Assembly: GCA_030562195.1 (NCBI GenBank)
Contig: JAUJPP010000006.1
Location: forward strand, 7,998,001 to 8,062,000
Length of the DNA: 64,000 nt
Reading direction: 5' to 3'
From: Nipponacmea schrenckii
Lineage: Eukaryota > Mollusca > Gastropoda > Lottiidae
Below the pieces are notes generated by a model that saw only the letters and a list, made by a program, of their open reading frames with translations, ran no database searches and was not told the DNA's origin. Made by a program: the position numbers and the translations under genes. Below are positions 48,301 through 60,300 of this stretch, piece after piece. Position 1 is the stretch's first letter. Each line of letters opens with the position of its first letter.

Positions 48301-48996
48301 TAAATTATCCTTTAATTAAAAGTATAATCCCCAAATGAAGTGAGATTTTGAGATATACTCCCAGATATAGGAAAAGTATGTAAAATTCAGGTGTTTATAT
48401 TCTATATTCAGAGAACTATTATGGTCAAGTGAATAAAGAACTGCCTAGAAGTATAGGGTTCGAACTTGATTTTCAAATAGAGATTGTTAAACGGGACAAG
48501 GCCAATTGCTTGGTATAAATTATTCAAAAAACATCAACAATCCATCAGACTCGTGAGCTGATAACCTCTAATAAAATACTCACGGAAGAATACAAATCTT
48601 TAAATTTCTTTACTCTTCTTTGATTTCTATTTTCTTCATTTATCTTCTTTCTTAACAGTTGTTTCCTACAAAGTAATTAGCATCCATCACAGAGCAAAAA
48701 ATTGATCTTGACCATGTTCATAGTACCGGTACCTGGTATTAATAAAAATATTAATGTTTACCCTTTCATTTTAAAATTACACTAATTGCCTACCTTGTGC
48801 TTCTAGTTATTCTTTGTGACTGCTGAAGATACGAATCCGAAGAATTAGACTCATTAGATGACAGACTACTGTTACTAAAACTAAATACATTCTTGTTATT
48901 CTCATCTTCTGAACTCCATCCTTGCCCTTCTACTGCTACCACCCTCATACGATGTCTTCCATAAGTTTTAATAGTTTCTTTTCTATTCATTTTCAT
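42382..48996 (-). CDS. HASPIN: Haspin, mitotic histone H3-Thr3 kinase
   Basis: Exons: 48996-48794, 48665-48584, 48284-46734, 46097-46010, 45734-45649, 45387-45325, 44915-44824, 44618-44545, 44332-44101, 42939-42837, 42589-42382 (stop TGA). The amino terminus has the haspin KTYGR motif; the large third exon is acidic, Ser-rich and disordered. The kinase domain starts CMKIGEGVYGEVF (Gly loop) and has VAIK (ATP-binding Lys), KTFEEVLPEVLIS, HRDLHIGNVL (catalytic loop), IIDFTMSRL in place of DFG, GDYQFDIYRLMK and WLHYL, all as in haspin. Exons 4-11 join with matching phase. Two doubts: within exon 3 the best protein reading leaves the main frame at about 47145 and returns at about 46945, and exon 3 ends in phase 0 whereas exon 4 needs phase 2, so a micro-exon or sequence error is likely. 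TTACAG before the ATG hints at an upstream 5' UTR exon. Confidence 0.93.
42893..43780. repeat. 56-bp minisatellite duplicating the haspin exon 10 acceptor
   Basis: About 16 nearly identical 56-bp units, each with AGAGTTTTATCATCAGCTAG and ATTACAATGTATAATAACAC. On the minus strand each reads TATTATAG|ATGGTGTTATTATAC, i.e. the true acceptor at 42940/42939 and the first ~45 coding bases of the exon. One unit is 3 bp short (about 43590). The high identity points to recent expansion. Confidence 0.9.
43973..44073 (+). mobile_element. Minimal (core-less) copy of the HINE-like element
   Basis: About 100 bp that begins AAGATAGCCTTGCAAAGAAAGG plus GACATACGCCCACC, close to the 5' end of copies B-D, and ends TTGGCGTATAAAAA. 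The core repeats and GGAC tract are absent. It defines the element's two ends. It sits in haspin intron 9, about 30 bp from an exon donor (44101). Confidence 0.6.
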
Positions 48997-49029
48997 AAAC
49001 CTGTAACACCAATCATTTTTTCTATTAAG

Positions 49030-49600
49030 ATAATTTTCCAGACAAGCATATATCTATGCCCACTGGAGTCTGGATCTGAGAATATTTGGCAGTAAAATAA
49101 CAATCAGTGTGAGATATTCAACCTTTGCTCATTAGCTACCGCTACCAGTACAATTCTTCTGAACTTTTTGAGGGGATGGTAATGAAAATTATTACCTGTA
49201 CCAAGTTTTGTCCAAATCTGGCAAGAATCATAAACCTTCAATGTTTACTAGATCTAGATCTAGCTAAAATGAAACACATTTTCAAGATTAAAGACAATGA
49301 CTCATATTTTCAAAATCTTTTTTGATTTTCAATAGGGTTCATTCTTGTGTGATAATAATCACCTAGATCTACACCAAATTTCATTAACCAGTAAGAATTG
49401 TTCCTTCCGTTTTAAAGAACAAGGGCAATAACTTAGGTAATAAGAAGCTTATAATATTTTTCGTTTTTTCAATAAGGTTCATCCTTGAGTAATGCTAAAA
49501 ATTTACACCTATATTTGTCAAAATCAGTCAAGACATGTGCCTATTTTTGAGTGTTTACAAATCAAAGCAACGAAAGATTCTGATCATGTAGTCCACTTAT
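49030..49600 (+). mobile_element. Degenerate HINE-like copy in haspin 5' region
   Basis: A start-like string (CCAGACAAGC, TATGCCCACTGGAGTC) is followed by three to four decayed core units with TTTCAATAGGGTTCATTCTT, AACAAGGGCAATAACTTA and GAGTGTTTACAAATC. The core is the type found in copy C. No GGAC tract or 3' terminus remains. It probably lies in a 5' UTR intron of haspin. Confidence 0.55.
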
Positions 49601-49808
49601 TATGCCTATGATGGACACAACTTCAGGAGTAGAGTGAAACTATTGTGAGTAAGTTAATTGGGTGTACGTGCGTTCTTATTTTTAATAGAATAGTATGAAC
49701 ATTACTGTCTGAGAAATAGTTTTCACTTGTGTTTCACCAGTTTTTTGCAAAAGATGGTATAGATCTGGTTTATGACATTTTATGTCATTTTTAACTTGGT
49801 TATAAAAT

Positions 49809-49895
49809 CCAATATGGCGCCATTTTAAAACAATTGTGTCGCTTTTTTTGATTGGCTAAATCACGTCATGATATTACAAAACGTATTTTGATTGG
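49809..49895. promoter_or_regulatory. Probable promoter between haspin and the SDR gene
   Basis: A cluster of classic promoter motifs: CCAAT (49809-49813), palindrome ATGGCGCCAT (49814-49823; E2F/YY1-like), inverted CCAAT boxes GATTGG (49850, 49890) and a CRE-like TCACGTCA (49861-49868). It lies ~800 bp upstream of the haspin ATG and ~470 bp upstream of the divergent SDR gene, so it could serve either or both. Motif function is inferred. Confidence 0.45.
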
Positions 49896-50364
49896 ACATC
49901 TTTCTTACACGGAAGTAGTCTTGATTGTTGGGGTTTGTTTTCATTTCGATAGCTCATTGCATCTGACTTCTATAAATCAATTATCATAATTTGAAATTAT
50001 GTTATGAAAAAGTTTTTGATTCAGATTATTCCTGAGTGCATTTCTCTTCTACTTTTGTCACTACTCTTTCTGTGCACGGCCAATTAAAAAAGGAAACGCT
50101 ATATATCTATTAAAAAGAAAGCCTGTTGGATGGTTTACTCTGCCCCCTTGGCCTTGCTCTTATGTGAAGATCTATATTCAGTCTGCAGACTCTTGTAGAA
50201 ACAGGGAAACTAGGATCAAAATCTTAAAATGCATGGCGTGGTGATTGGGAAAGCAAAAAAGGACCTGGGAAAGCGAAGAAGGGCCCGAGTGACTTTCTGT
50301 CTTCATTGAGATCAGGTTTTCTGTATATTCTATTTTAGATAATATCTAAAGTGGCCTACCAATA

Positions 50365-51754
50365 ATGGCAATAGCGTTAATACAAGGAGCAAGTAGAGGA
50401 ATTGGTTTGCAGTTTTGTAAGACACTGTTAACAAGACCTAGTAATAATATTGTCATAGCTACTTGCCGGAATCCAAGTTCAGCACAAAACTTACAGATAT
50501 TGAAAGATGAACATCCAAAAGCACTTCACATATTTCCTATTGATGTTACTAGTGAATCTCAAATACAACAGGCTGCCTCAGACATTAGCTTACAGTTTGA
50601 AAAAATAGACTTATTGATTAACTGTGCTGCTATTCTACACCCAAGTGGTAAAGGAGAGACAAGTTTGAAAGATGTTTCAATTCGTGTAGGTGTAAAACTG
50701 TAGGCCTATATTAATATATTTATCCTCGAATAGACATTTAAGTTGATTGACATAATGAATAATATTTAATGAAGTCCGACCTGACAATGACCCTAAGTTC
50801 GTAGGTTAAACTTGAATAAGTCATCGCTTTCTTTTAAAAGCAATATTGACATAGAATCCATACATTATCTTGTATCCTTGTATTCATGCAAATTCTAATG
50901 TTTGGTATATCATGTTAAGATTTTAAGCCTGGTTTTGCTTATAAATTAAAGGGAATTTTAAAAAAAACTGATTTTTCTTTCACAGTTATCTGTTTATTTC
51001 AGGGTTTGTTAGAAACTTTATCTATTAATACAGTTGGTCCTTTGATGATGGCTAAATATTTCTCACCATTACTATTGAAAGGATGTGGTGGGTTTGGTAA
51101 AGTAACTGAACATCAACATAAAGCTGTATTAGTGAATATGTCAGCCAAAGTTGGATCAATAACAGATAATGGTATGAAATATTTAAAGCTTGCAAGAATG
51201 CCATTTATATAGATGTTGCTCTCTAATTATTTCCAGCTGTATGAACTACAATCTAGCACAGATATAAAAGGTTCAAAAAAATTTACCTTAGTCTATTTTG
51301 ATAAGAGATAGAAATATAAAAGAGAAATACTAAAGCCTAGAAATAGGTCTATATATATATTTCTGGTATCTTTAACTATATGTTTTGAATTGTTCTAGAA
51401 AAAATAGCTGATATTGAGATCCATCAGGTGGAAAAAGGACTAATTTTAATTCTTAGCTATATTTACATTTCAGGATTAGGTGGCTGGTATAGTTACAGAA
51501 TGGCTAAAGCTGCCTTAAACATGGCCACCAAAAATCTAAGTATTGAATTGGGACGTGGTAAACATAAAGTGATCTGTGTATCATTACACCCAGGAACAGT
51601 GGATACAGACCTTTCTAAACCTTATCATAAAAATGTGCCAACATTATTTACACCAGAGTATTCAGTAGATTGCTTGTTAAAAGTTATAGAAAGCCTGGAG
51701 ATAAATGATAGTGGTAAATTCTTCACCTATGATAGGACCCAAATGCAATACTGA
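50365..51754 (+). CDS. Short-chain dehydrogenase/reductase, C-factor-like
   Basis: Three exons, 50365-50685, 51003-51171 and 51474-51754, join in phases 0 and 1 to 256 residues, a typical classical-SDR length. The Rossmann motif is IQGASRGIGLQF at the amino terminus. Then come FPIDVTSESQIQQAA (cofactor-side Asp), LLINCAAILHPSG (NAG-type motif), LSINTVGPLMMAKYFSPLL (catalytic Asn), VNMSAKVGSITDN (catalytic Ser) and YSYRMAKAALN (Tyr-x3-Lys). The end HPGTVDTDLSKPY matches the family. All four catalytic residues are present, so it should be an active NAD(P)H-dependent oxidoreductase. It most resembles the C-factor / carbonyl-reductase-like group; the substrate is unknown. It is divergent to haspin. 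Confidence 0.92.
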
Positions 51755-52294
51755 TGTCTTAACTGCTTACAATACGAATTATAATATAGTAATTTAAATT
51801 GATAATTGTGAAGTTTGTTTTCTGTTTGCTTTTCAGAATGAGAGTACATTATTTATTGTTTAAAAATAACTACCCTAATTACAGAATTTGACACCATAAT
51901 ATGTTGACTCCAGATTGTCAGGAACCGTGTTAGTTATAGGGCTAATATGTTATATGTAATATAAACTAATTAGGTTACATCTGAGAGGGGCATAGCCAGG
52001 TAAATTTTGAATGTGGCATACTTGGTTCAATATCATTTGATAGGCATCTATATTTAGAACACATGCATCATGGGCACAACTCACCAATCGAGTGACACCT
52101 TAATGCATTTCTATTCTACATAAAATGTCCCATAGATAAATGAATGTTTAATACTCATTTAATGGCATCATTTATTATGGAAGGTATTTTGGGAAACAGA
52201 GCTGGCGATAACAACATTTTATTTAAAGATTTGATACAGAACAAGCAATATATGAATTATAAAATAAAAAAAACAGTTTCCCCAAGTTCTCTGG
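51755..52294. other. SDR 3' flank, non-coding
   Basis: No second gene. Contains the SDR 3' UTR; an AATAAA run occurs near 52262. Confidence 0.4.
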
Positions 52295-52296
52295 TA

Positions 52297-52720
52297 CTGT
52301 AAAGCTATAAATTAATGCGTCAACAAATTAATGCGACATGGGGTATAGAGACTAAAATGCGAGTACAAATTAATGGGATCCGTGATAGGTGTCGCATTTT
52401 TAAATATCATAAAGAAGAAAATGGCTCCCTGAAGTATGACAGCTGGTGCTGTATTCACCTAATCTTATCAATTAACAGTTCTTTTCATTAAAACTTTTTT
52501 TTTAACATCATTGATTACTAATCAGCCTGAAATTTAGAGATAATTACCTAATTACTTAATCCTGTCCGGTCTCAATTTAAATATTTGACCTATATTTCCT
52601 TTTGTCTATAAAATTCACTTGGGAATAAGTATTTAAAAATGCGGATACAAATTAATGCGATCGCAAATAGGTCACATTTAACGTATTAATTTCTGTCTGG
52701 CAATAATTTGTAGCCTTACA
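52297..52720. mobile_element. MITE with TA target site (Tc1/mariner-like)
   Basis: The left end is CTGTAAAGCTATAAATTAAT and the right end is the reverse complement of CTGTAAGGCTACAAATTATT, about 20 of 23 positions matching. TA flanks both sides. The interior has repeated ACAAATTAATGCGA phrases and no transposase. The 424-bp size and TA sites fit a mariner-derived MITE. Confidence 0.65.
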
Positions 52721-52722
52721 GT

Positions 52723-54317
52723 ATATAATTGGTATTACACACAACCAGACTCATGTATTGAAACTTGGTGAATCTCAATATATTAAAACTGACAGGAAAA
52801 CAAACGAAAACCCCCAAAATAAAATATATATGTATATATGTTGTCAGATGTGTTCCAAGCAAAAAACAATGAAAAATACATTTTTTTTTAAATTCCTATA
52901 ATAAAATGACATTAATGAATTTAAAGGGACAGATTCAGCAAACAGATTGACCAAACCTACCATAGTCTCAGAAACAGAAATTGTTAAGCTAGCTCATCGT
53001 AGAAATTTGAGCCAAATCCATATGTGTCCATATTATCAGCATTTAAAAGTTAACATGACCACTTCATTTCTTATGACTCTGCCATAAAGAAAGGACATTT
53101 ATGGATGTAAAAAATGAAATTACTAGTTCAAGGTTTATTTTGAAGAAACTGTTCCACTCTAGCGAATTAATTTAATGACAATTTTATTTATAGAAATATA
53201 AACAATTAACAAAACCCTACAAATAAATAAATCAAATTTCCAAAATGGTTTTGAAAACAAAAAATAATAAAATTTGAATTTATTGGTTTGAATGACGATG
53301 AGATGTATACTGATTTGATGATATTTTTGGCAAATTAAACAAGACATAGTTTAAGAGGAACTGCCAGAAACACACATGCCATCAGTGTTCCAGGTACACA
53401 ATAGCAAATATAGCAAGTCCCTTTTTCAACCTTTTTAGTTGTTTTTGGGATAAGCAAAACCCACAAATATATATAAATATTTTCAACAAGAACAAACAAT
53501 AAATATAATATTTATTTTGGAGCCAATATTGACGTTTATCTAAATGACCAGGATATAAAACCATGTACATAAATGTTATATATATCATTAAAATAATCCT
53601 TGAATTTAAAATGGATTTCATCAGTTTCAATACTTGATTTAATTCCGGAAATATCCTTAAAGTAAAAAATATTAAAATCACTATACTATTTTAACAGTGG
53701 AATTTATTTCCTTATTGTAGTTATATGGTTAATAATACACATCAACACATGTACATAATAATACAACAATAATTATACATGATACAGCTAATATTATTTC
53801 AACATAATACATAATATACAAACAATCTTATTATTCGTATACCTGTACAAAATTCATTAAGTCTTTCAGACTTAAAAAGATTTTCACAAGAGCAAAATGA
53901 ATGAAATGATGTTTTACTTCCTACAATGCGGAAAAAAGTAAATTATAATAGCAATTGTGTAAAATATAAAAAGTGAGAAGGTCTGTTTAGAAGAATATGC
54001 CTGGTGTCAAAAGAGGTTTTCAAACCTATCTGTATAACTACCTGAACTCCAAACTTCCCTAATATATCAAACCTCAATGATATAGGCAAACGGCAAAGTA
54101 TGACATTTCACCAACAAACAATATTTACAAGAAAAAAACAAAAATATGACTTATTCCTTAATTACTATTTAAAATTGAAAATGAATATTTAAAACTCTTA
54201 AAAAGTCAGGAAATATTTGAAATTTGACAACAAAAAGCTCTCCACATTTTGCAATCTATGACATGACTATGGCACATAAAAGAAATCAATTTGTGGCAAC
54301 ATATACAGTCTATATGA
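52723..54317. other. Non-coding between MITE and NO VEIN-like gene
   Basis: AT-rich; holds the 3' UTR of the minus-strand NO VEIN-like gene. The phrase TTAAAGGGACAGATTCAGC at 52919 looks like a transposon end but no partner end was found. Confidence 0.4.
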
Positions 54318-57300
54318 TTATATAAACATACAAAGCCTAATGTTTTCTTTATCAGATATATTACTAATACGAACGAGTTTCACATTTTCACTTTGACCAG
54401 CATTAAACAATCTGTAGATTTCATAATTCACTTGGTCATCCATTGCAAACTTTACTTCTTGCATTGATATCTCAAACATTCTTTTAGAACTGGAACGTGT
54501 ACTCTTCACCTCGCTGTAAAGCTTGATTGATTCATTACTCTCATTCTGATAAGTGATAATGAAATCGTATGGATTTCCAGATTCCTTTTCTTTATTCACC
54601 CATTCTACTGATTGGATTCTAGAATCTTCTTTCTTCTGTTTTAATAAATAATCATAAACAAGTTGTTCTCCCCACTTGCCGACTTCTGATAAATCTGATT
54701 CTGACTCTTCAGGGAAATCTATAGGTAATGGTGTGTCACTACTAGATGGCAAGTCATCATATGGTATAACTGTAAAAGAATCCTGCCAACTTGGTGCATC
54801 TAAAAGATAAAAAAATAAAGATCAATAACACTTTCTTCTCGTATTTTGATACAATCTTTTATTTCAAATCCCAGCTTGTTTAATGCTTGCTTTTTAATAT
54901 CCAAAAAGGAGATTCAACTTATAAGGACTAAAAATGTTAATGTCCAAATAATATCAATCATACAGTCTGTAGAGCAAGGGTGGTATAACATCTCAATTAA
55001 AAAAGATGATATAACTTCCCTGATTACACACTTCAAGGAGTTATTTCTAAGTTAAACTTGCAATATAAATACCATATTATTGAGTGAAATTAGTCATATT
55101 AATGCAGACAAAATCTTGTGAATAAGTTACGTCCTGCAAAGTATTCTATTATCTAAATCATTGCTAAATCACCTTTTATTAACAGTAAATATAACATAAT
55201 AACACTAACCTAAATTCAATGGTCTCTTATGATTTGGATCAGTAGATTTATTTTGTGAAGGAGATCTATGTTGTCTGTTATGAGGAGTACTATTATTGTT
55301 ATTAGTATTAGTATCTGTTGGAGGGGGAGGACTAGAGGCACGTCTCTTACTTTCATTACCAATAATACCACCATTATCATCCATCTTTCTTTTACCTATA
55401 AAATATCATTCAGTTTACATTATGACACTGTAGTCAACTTGCTATAATTGAAACAGTAGTATCTATCATGTTCACATGCCAATTTTCAATCAATTGCACT
55501 AACCATTGACTTAAAAAAAACCTCACCAAATTATTTAATTTGATATATATATCAACAAAACACAAATATTATTTAACAACAATTGTTTTAAAAAAATATT
55601 GAGAGTTGGGTAAATGAAGAGGTAATAAAGCTGATATGAAAAGTGATCATGTCACAGACTGCTATTCATATAACATTAATATACTAACAATGACAATATC
55701 AAGAGGAGAACAATAATTAATTAAAACATGATAATACTATTGTTAAATGATATATGACCATGAGTCTCAAGACCTTAATGTAGGTTCATATTATAACTCT
55801 TATCCTTATATTTTTTTTAGAAAAGATATAGTTTTGGAAGAGTGAGCATGTCCTGCTTTGTACAAAAAAAAAATTCCAAAACCTTTAAAGGGATGAATTT
55901 AGTAAAATATTTGCTATATTTTTTAGCTACATGTATTTTCTTGCAGAATCTAAATCTAGATATTAAGATCCAAAAGAAGGGAATGCAAATATCAAGACTA
56001 TCAGTTGGAAAGGCAAATGTTTAGATCTATCAGTTGGAAAACCAAATATAAAGATCTTTCAGTTGGAAAGGCAAATGTTTAGATCTATCAGTTGGAAAGG
56101 CAAATGTTTAGATATATCAGTTGGAAAACCAAATATAAAGATCTTTCAGTTGGAAAGGCAAATATTAAGATCTATCAGTTGGAAAGGCAAATGTTTAGAT
56201 CTATCAGTTGGAAAACCAAATATAAAGATCTTTCAGTTGGAAAGACAAATATTAAGATCTTTCAGTTGGAAAAGCAACTATAAAGATCTATCAATTGGAA
56301 AGACAAATATTAAGATCTTTCAGTAGGAAAAGCAAATATTAAAATCTTTAAATTAGAAAGCAAATATTAAAATCTTTAAATTAGAAAGCAAATATTAAAA
56401 TCTATAAGTTGGAAAAGAGAAATATTAAGAACTATCAATTGCAAAAGCAAATATTAATATCTATCAATTGGAAAGGCAAATATTAAGATCTATCAATTGG
56501 AAAGGCAAATATTAATATCTATCAGTTGGAAAGGCAAATATTAAGATCTATCAATTGGAAAGGCAAATATTAATATCTATCAGTTGGAAAGGCAAATATT
56601 AATATCTATCAGTTGGAAAAGAGAAATATTAAGATCTATCAGTTGGAAAGGCAAATATTAATATCTATCAGTTGGAAAGGCAAATATTAAGATCTATCAA
56701 TTGGAAAGGCAAATATTAAGATCTATCAGTTGGAAAGGCAAATATTAATATCTATCAGTTGGAAAGGCGAAATATTAAGATCTATCAGTTAGAAAAGAGA
56801 AAAATTAAAATCTATCAGTTGGAAAAGCGAAATATTAAGATCTATCAGTTAGAAAAGAGAAAAATTAAAATCTATCAGTTAGAAAAGAGAAATATTAAGA
56901 TCTATCAGTTGGAAAGGCAAATGTTAAGATTCATATCTGTTTGACAGTTGCAGTTAATGATTTAGAACATGCTTAAAGAATACAAAGGCATTCCTTTAAG
57001 TAGTGCAAAAAAAACACAAGAAGACACATTTTTTTGGTATGCTTAGACTAGTTATAATAATGCAATAAAAAAAGTAGAATGCAAGCAAAAGCAAGACACA
57101 TACGACTGTCACCTCCTGTATCTTCAGCAGAACTAGATGCTGGAGTAGAACCTGTATAACTTGGGACTGGTTCCTCTTGGCTCACAGGTCTTGTGTTAGC
57201 ATTTTTATCTGACATTTCTTGAAATGATCCTCCAGAACTTGGACGATGCTCTTGGCTTCCATGGCTTTCTTTAGAAAATACTCTTTGTACTGGTGGCCTT

Positions 57301-60300
57301 TCAGTCATTAACTCATCTGTACTGTCTTTAGTTGAGCCTCTTGAACCTTCAGCTGGTGTGGCATCAACCACTTTGATATTGGATGGCAAGAAATTAGGTC
57401 TTTCTTTAGGAACATGACTTTCTGGTTTTGGTGGTGGCCATAATGTAGCTCCTAATGGTTTATATGTTACATTCGTATCTGTAATTTACAAGTAAAAGTA
57501 GAAAAAGAAGAAAACACAACTGGCTTTCTAAAGAGTCCAGAAAGATATATATTGTCATTTGAGGATACCTATATATTTCATCCTTATCTACGACCCAACT
57601 TAATAAAAAAATTAATAAAATACATTCTGATTGTACCTCTCTTTTTACTTTCATCAGGAGCTTGTGGAGGCCATGATCTCAGTGTTTTCTCTTTACTACT
57701 TCCATTTCCACCTTCAATATTCACTTCTGGCACAGCTGAAAGTATATCATCAATTTTATGACTTACTGATTGCTCCTTATTGTATACAGTGTGAAGTTGG
57801 GTGAGTTGGTCAACAGACACATCTGTTAAATATGGCCAACTCAACAGCCCTGTATCACACTGTACCAGAAATCATCTTGACATAAAAAGAGGTTTTTTAA
57901 TAGTTGCTAATAATATTTAAAAGCCTTTGTGATAAAAACTGTAATATGGAATGAAGCAAATTGATCTGATCAATGTCACTGATTAACAATGTTTACAATC
58001 CCTTAAAAATTTATTTAACTGATTTCATAGTCATTGTCATTAGTCATTTAGTTCCTTGCTTAACTTGCACGATTTCTGGCATCAAGGTTATACTATTGAC
58101 AGCATCCTTCATTTCTTCATGACAGAATATCAATATGGACCTTTTATTTTTAACTGACACTGGTATCCCTGAATCTGGAGTTGAGCTTAATCAGATGGTA
58201 ATGCAAGAGTCAAGATAGAGTGTTTTTAGTAAAAGACAATTAAATAAGACAAAGGTGTAAAAGTAATACCTGGAGGAGGGGGTGGGGTTGGTATTCTCTG
58301 TATTATAGGTGGGGGAACAAACCAAACAACTTCGGTATCAGGTAGTTCTTCTATTTCTTCTGTTTCTATAATGTCTTCAATAGCTTCATTTGATTGGTCT
58401 TTCATTGCTTGACATATAGATATTAGTAACATACTGAAAATTTCAAAATAACTTGAAAAATCAAAACTTTATTTTAATTTAACAATTTGGTTACTTTTTA
58501 TGAAGATAGAAGTTAAATTGTGCATCAAATCAATTTAATTTACATCATTTTTTAAAACACAGGGAAATAAATTTAATAACATCAGCATTCAATCCTAGTC
58601 TTCTATTGTATATCTCCAAATTCCAAAATTGACTTACAGTCTTTGTTTCATCAATAATTTGTACTAACTTTAGGTATTTCTTCAGTTCATAATTATCTTG
58701 ACTAAAAAAATTAGCTATTTCTTTGTTAATAATAGTGTAATTTTCAATATGAGCTTGATCAAAGACAAATTCAGTCTCTTTAAAAACACATTTCTCTGTT
58801 TGGGGTATTATTACACCTGGAACATTCTTCAGTGAGTAAATAACTTCTAGTTTTCCTGCCTGAAAATAAGTCAATTGGCAGGATGAATCGACTTTCACCA
58901 ACAACAGTTATTTTTGGTTTTAAATAAAAGAAACTGCGACAAACACTTCAGTTGTAAATTTAAAGCTCGACTATGTTTCACTTTGTATTATTATATCATA
59001 TATAATTGTGTTTTTAGAATTTCTATATTTAAAATATATAAAATGTATATCAAATACAAATGAAGCTTTGAAGTATGGCATATTGTGAAACAGAGAATAT
59101 ACCTATTAACGCATGCAAGTATATTGGTTCATGAGTTTCATGTTGTGAATAGAAATGATATAAATCCATAATTAGCTTACCTGAAAGAACTGTAGTTGAA
59201 GTAATATATCAGCCATATTTCGAGACACAAAAGTATTATATACATCTTGGTAATGAGTATATAAATAACGTTGTATAATTGGTGTAATGTTATGCATGTA
59301 TAAATTCAAAGAAGGGCATGGCTTTAATATGCCAGGAACTGATTCCATTTTGATACTTTCACTAAGTTTTGGTATTGGGAACATCTTAATAAACTGCATA
59401 GCATCTTTATCTATCTTTGTATGATGCTCTGAAAAATTTATCAGATTTGGCCACATTTTCTTTATACTAACTGTATAATATAGTCAATAAAACTAGAACA
59501 ATTTAATTTCTTTTACAGATTTCTCTTTTGGATTGATCTTGATTTTCCTTCTTTCTTAGTATAGAGATAATCAAAGATAGCTTGCCAGGCAAGGTAACAT
59601 ACGCTCACTGGCAGCATTGAATTTGGAAAAATAAATTGAGCAATGACTCAAAAACATTCACTAAATGGATATTGAAGTCAAGGGCAAAAACTCAAAAACT
59701 GTTCATGGAAGATCGTCAAATTAAAACTTGACCACCATCTTATCTATTTCAATACTCATACCAAGTTTCATCAAATCTATTAAAAATTGTAGCTTCTTTT
59801 GCACCCACAAATATTTTTGACGCAATATTACTAAGTCAAGGGCAATAAATCAAAAACCATTTGTTAAAAAAGTCGGAAATTCAAACTTGACTAATGTCTT
59901 ATCTATTCTGATGCTTACACCAAGTTCAATCAAAATCTTTTGAAAATTAAAGCTTCTTATTGAAACCACAATAGAATCTTGACACAATTTCATGAAGTCA
60001 AGGGCAATAACTCAAAACAGTTCATTGAAAAACTGTCAAATTCAACCTTGACTGAGGTCTAATCAATCTCAATACTCACACCAAGTCTCATGAAAATCCT
60101 CTGAAAATTGGAGGATTTATTGCATCGAAATTAAAATTTTGACAAGATTTTACTACGTCAAGGGCAATAACTCAAAAACTGTTCATCAAAAAAATTGCCA
60201 AATTCAAACTCGACTGTTGTCTTATCAATTCCAATGCTCGAACCAAGTTTCATCAAAATCCATTGAAAATTATAGCTTCTATTGAACCCACAATAAAATT

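Noticed and set aside
48450..48470. tRNA-like TPsiC string GGTTCGAAC
   Set aside because: No matching acceptor, D or anticodon arms could be folded around it.
50365..51754. SDR gene as sepiapterin reductase, which neighbours EMX1-SFXN5 in human
   Set aside because: Motifs and length match the C-factor-like SDR group, not SPR; the position is probably coincidence.
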